A model generated the notes under the pieces. That model was given only the letters and a program-made list of their open reading frames with translations. It was not told the DNA's origin and did not search any database. A program made the translations under genes and the position numbers. A stretch of DNA of 64,000 bases from Flavobacterium sp. (GTDB lineage Bacteria; Bacteroidota; Bacteroidia; Flavobacteriales; Flavobacteriaceae). Shown in pieces: positions 63,008 through 64,000 of this stretch (its first letter is position 1; each line of letters starts with the position of its first letter). The stretch spans positions 1 to 64,000 of the forward strand of contig JAPLEX010000012.1 of assembly GCA_026390995.1 (NCBI GenBank). The letters run 5' to 3'.

Positions 63008-64000
63008 GCTTTTTTCTCTGTGAAAGGAATTTCGGGGTCAAACATTTCCACCAACAATAACACAATTTGCTCTACAAACTCATCCAATTGTGCTTGCTGG
63101 ATTTGTGTTGTGCTGCCTTGATCTGTCTTGGTTGTAAATGGCATAAACCCTTCTTTTAGATTTTTGAAAGAGATAATCCCCGCTTCCAGTTGAGGTTCGG
63201 TAAACGAAGCCGAATACATATAGGCATAGGCCAATACCTGAATAATTTTATCGTTGGCAATGTCTTCCGTGAGGCCTTTCCAAGTTTTAAGCACCAAGCT
63301 TTTCTTTTCGACTTTTCCGGTTTTGTAATCAATAATACGCACGATACCATTGCGCGATTCTACCCGATCTACGTTTCCGCTTAGCACCACATCATAAGGC
63401 AAACTGGGATGCGAAAGGGTGCGGGATAATTTGGTTTCTAAGGCCAATATTTGTACTGCATCGCCTTTTTTGAGTTGGACCAATTCGTAGGTTAAAAAAT
63501 TATGGACGTTGCGTTTGGCTACTTCAAACGCCAACAAGTTGCGCCCTTTTTTAATTTCGCCTTCTTTATATACCGCTTTAAACTGTTTGGTCACTACGGC
63601 TTCGATTTGCGAAAAACAAGCATTTACCTCATGTTCAGACAAAAATTTACCCACAAACGGCGTGTACAATTCAAATAGACTCTCGTGTATGATGGTGCCT
63701 AACGTATTTAAGGCAACCGTCTCTTCTACTTCTTCGGTTTCTCGAATGCGCAGAATTTTTTGAAAGTAAAAGGCAATCGGATTTCGGATATAGCTGCTAA
63801 ATGACGAAGGCGAAAATCCGGCTTTGGCAATTTCTTGTAACCTTACCAGTACAGCCGCAGATTTAGGAATAAGCTGAAGAGCAATAGGGCTTGTGGGCAC
63901 CAACGGGTTGTGAATTTCTTTGGTGAAAACATGAGATGCAGGTCGTTCTACGTCCATTTGCGTGATGAAACGACTCATTTCTCCCGCATCGAGCCCTTCG
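63004..64000 (-). CDS. PD-(D/E)XK nuclease, AddB-like C-terminal part (partial)
   Basis: The frame has no start here and continues past 64000: the codons before the internal Met at 63978 read on as EGLDAGE. The visible C-terminal part has the family order: a conserved SSFSSYIRNPIAFYF, then H in TIIHESLFEL, D in SGNVDRVE and K in IIDYKTG. These are the active-site residues of RecB-like nuclease domains. It is probably the nuclease/helicase partner in AddAB-type double-strand-break repair, with the rest upstream. The name is by motif only. Confidence 0.87.
   Translation of the reverse strand, partial: EGLDAGEMSRFITQMDVERPASHVFTKEIHNPLVPTSPIALQLIPKSAAVLVRLQEIAKAGFSPSSFSSYIRNPIAFYFQKILRIRETEEVEETVALNTLGTIIHESLFELYTPFVGKFLSEHEVNACFSQIEAVVTKQFKAVYKEGEIKKGRNLLAFEVAKRNVHNFLTYELVQLKKGDAVQILALETKLSRTLSHPSLPYDVVLSGNVDRVESRNGIVRIIDYKTGKVEKKSLVLKTWKGLTEDIANDKIIQVLAYAYMYSASFTEPQLEAGIISFKNLKEGFMPFTTKTDQGSTTQIQQAQLDEFVEQIVLLLVEMFDPEIPFTEKKA

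Overview
The window is chromosomal DNA from a member of the Bacteroidota, most likely Flavobacteriaceae and Flavobacterium-like. The supporting signs are a MurF-alanine racemase fusion, a T9SS type A sorting domain on a secreted metalloprotease, a TonB receptor with an N-terminal carboxypeptidase-regulatory-like domain, DUF6029 and Omp28-type proteins, GH92, TAnnTTTG promoter boxes, and the gene order pdxA-DUF177-rpmF-fabH-accB-accC. Most genes are housekeeping. No phage, insertion sequence, CRISPR array or rRNA operon was seen.

Layout. 1-400: gene-free stretch, then tRNA-Ala. 0.4-3.5 kb: envelope trio (DUF6029 barrel, TlpA-type thioredoxin, Omp28 lipoprotein). 3.6-12 kb: queD-lpxH, an MFS exporter, recJ, adenine deaminase, rsmI, an acidic unknown protein and tdk. 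12-15.5 kb: murF-alr and asd. 15.5-20 kb: a small Cys/His protein with a TonB receptor, then mtgA and an FAD oxidoreductase. 20-25.6 kb: a 1156-residue T9SS metalloprotease and an S9 peptidase. 25.6-31.2 kb: the accC-accB-fabH / rpmF-DUF177-pdxA block facing ribE, with pdxA broken. 31.2-32.9 kb: a repeat-rich gap, a small PID-CTERM-like protein, a CAU tRNA and methylmalonyl-CoA epimerase. 32.9-38.7 kb: rbfA, a LolC/E-like permease, dusB, lepA, thiL. 45.7-64 kb: glyS, comF, an Ig-like lipoprotein, a nitrilase-fold amidase with GH92 and an EEP hydrolase, succinate dehydrogenase (with a four-helix-bundle gene inserted between sdhB and sdhA), a ChaN-like protein, HMG-CoA synthase, pepP, an alpha/beta hydrolase and a partial AddB-like nuclease.

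The most unusual region is 38.67-45.50 kb, a signalling island all on the minus strand. In transcription order it holds a LytTR regulator whose phosphoacceptor Asp is replaced by Glu, a 91-residue exported protein with four copies of a 12-residue IGGQESRGSRRI unit, a strong terminator hairpin, a TPR-lipoprotein histidine kinase with its response regulator, and a second paralogous kinase/regulator pair whose kinase is frameshifted. I propose, as inference only, a peptide-signalling or envelope-signalling module in which the repeat protein is exported and sensed by the periplasmic TPR domains.

Three genes look damaged or trimmed. pdxA has lost about 20 codons and its frame. One kinase has a single-base frameshift. 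The MurF half of murF-alr seems to lack about 35-40 residues in frame. Sequencing or assembly error cannot be excluded for any of these.
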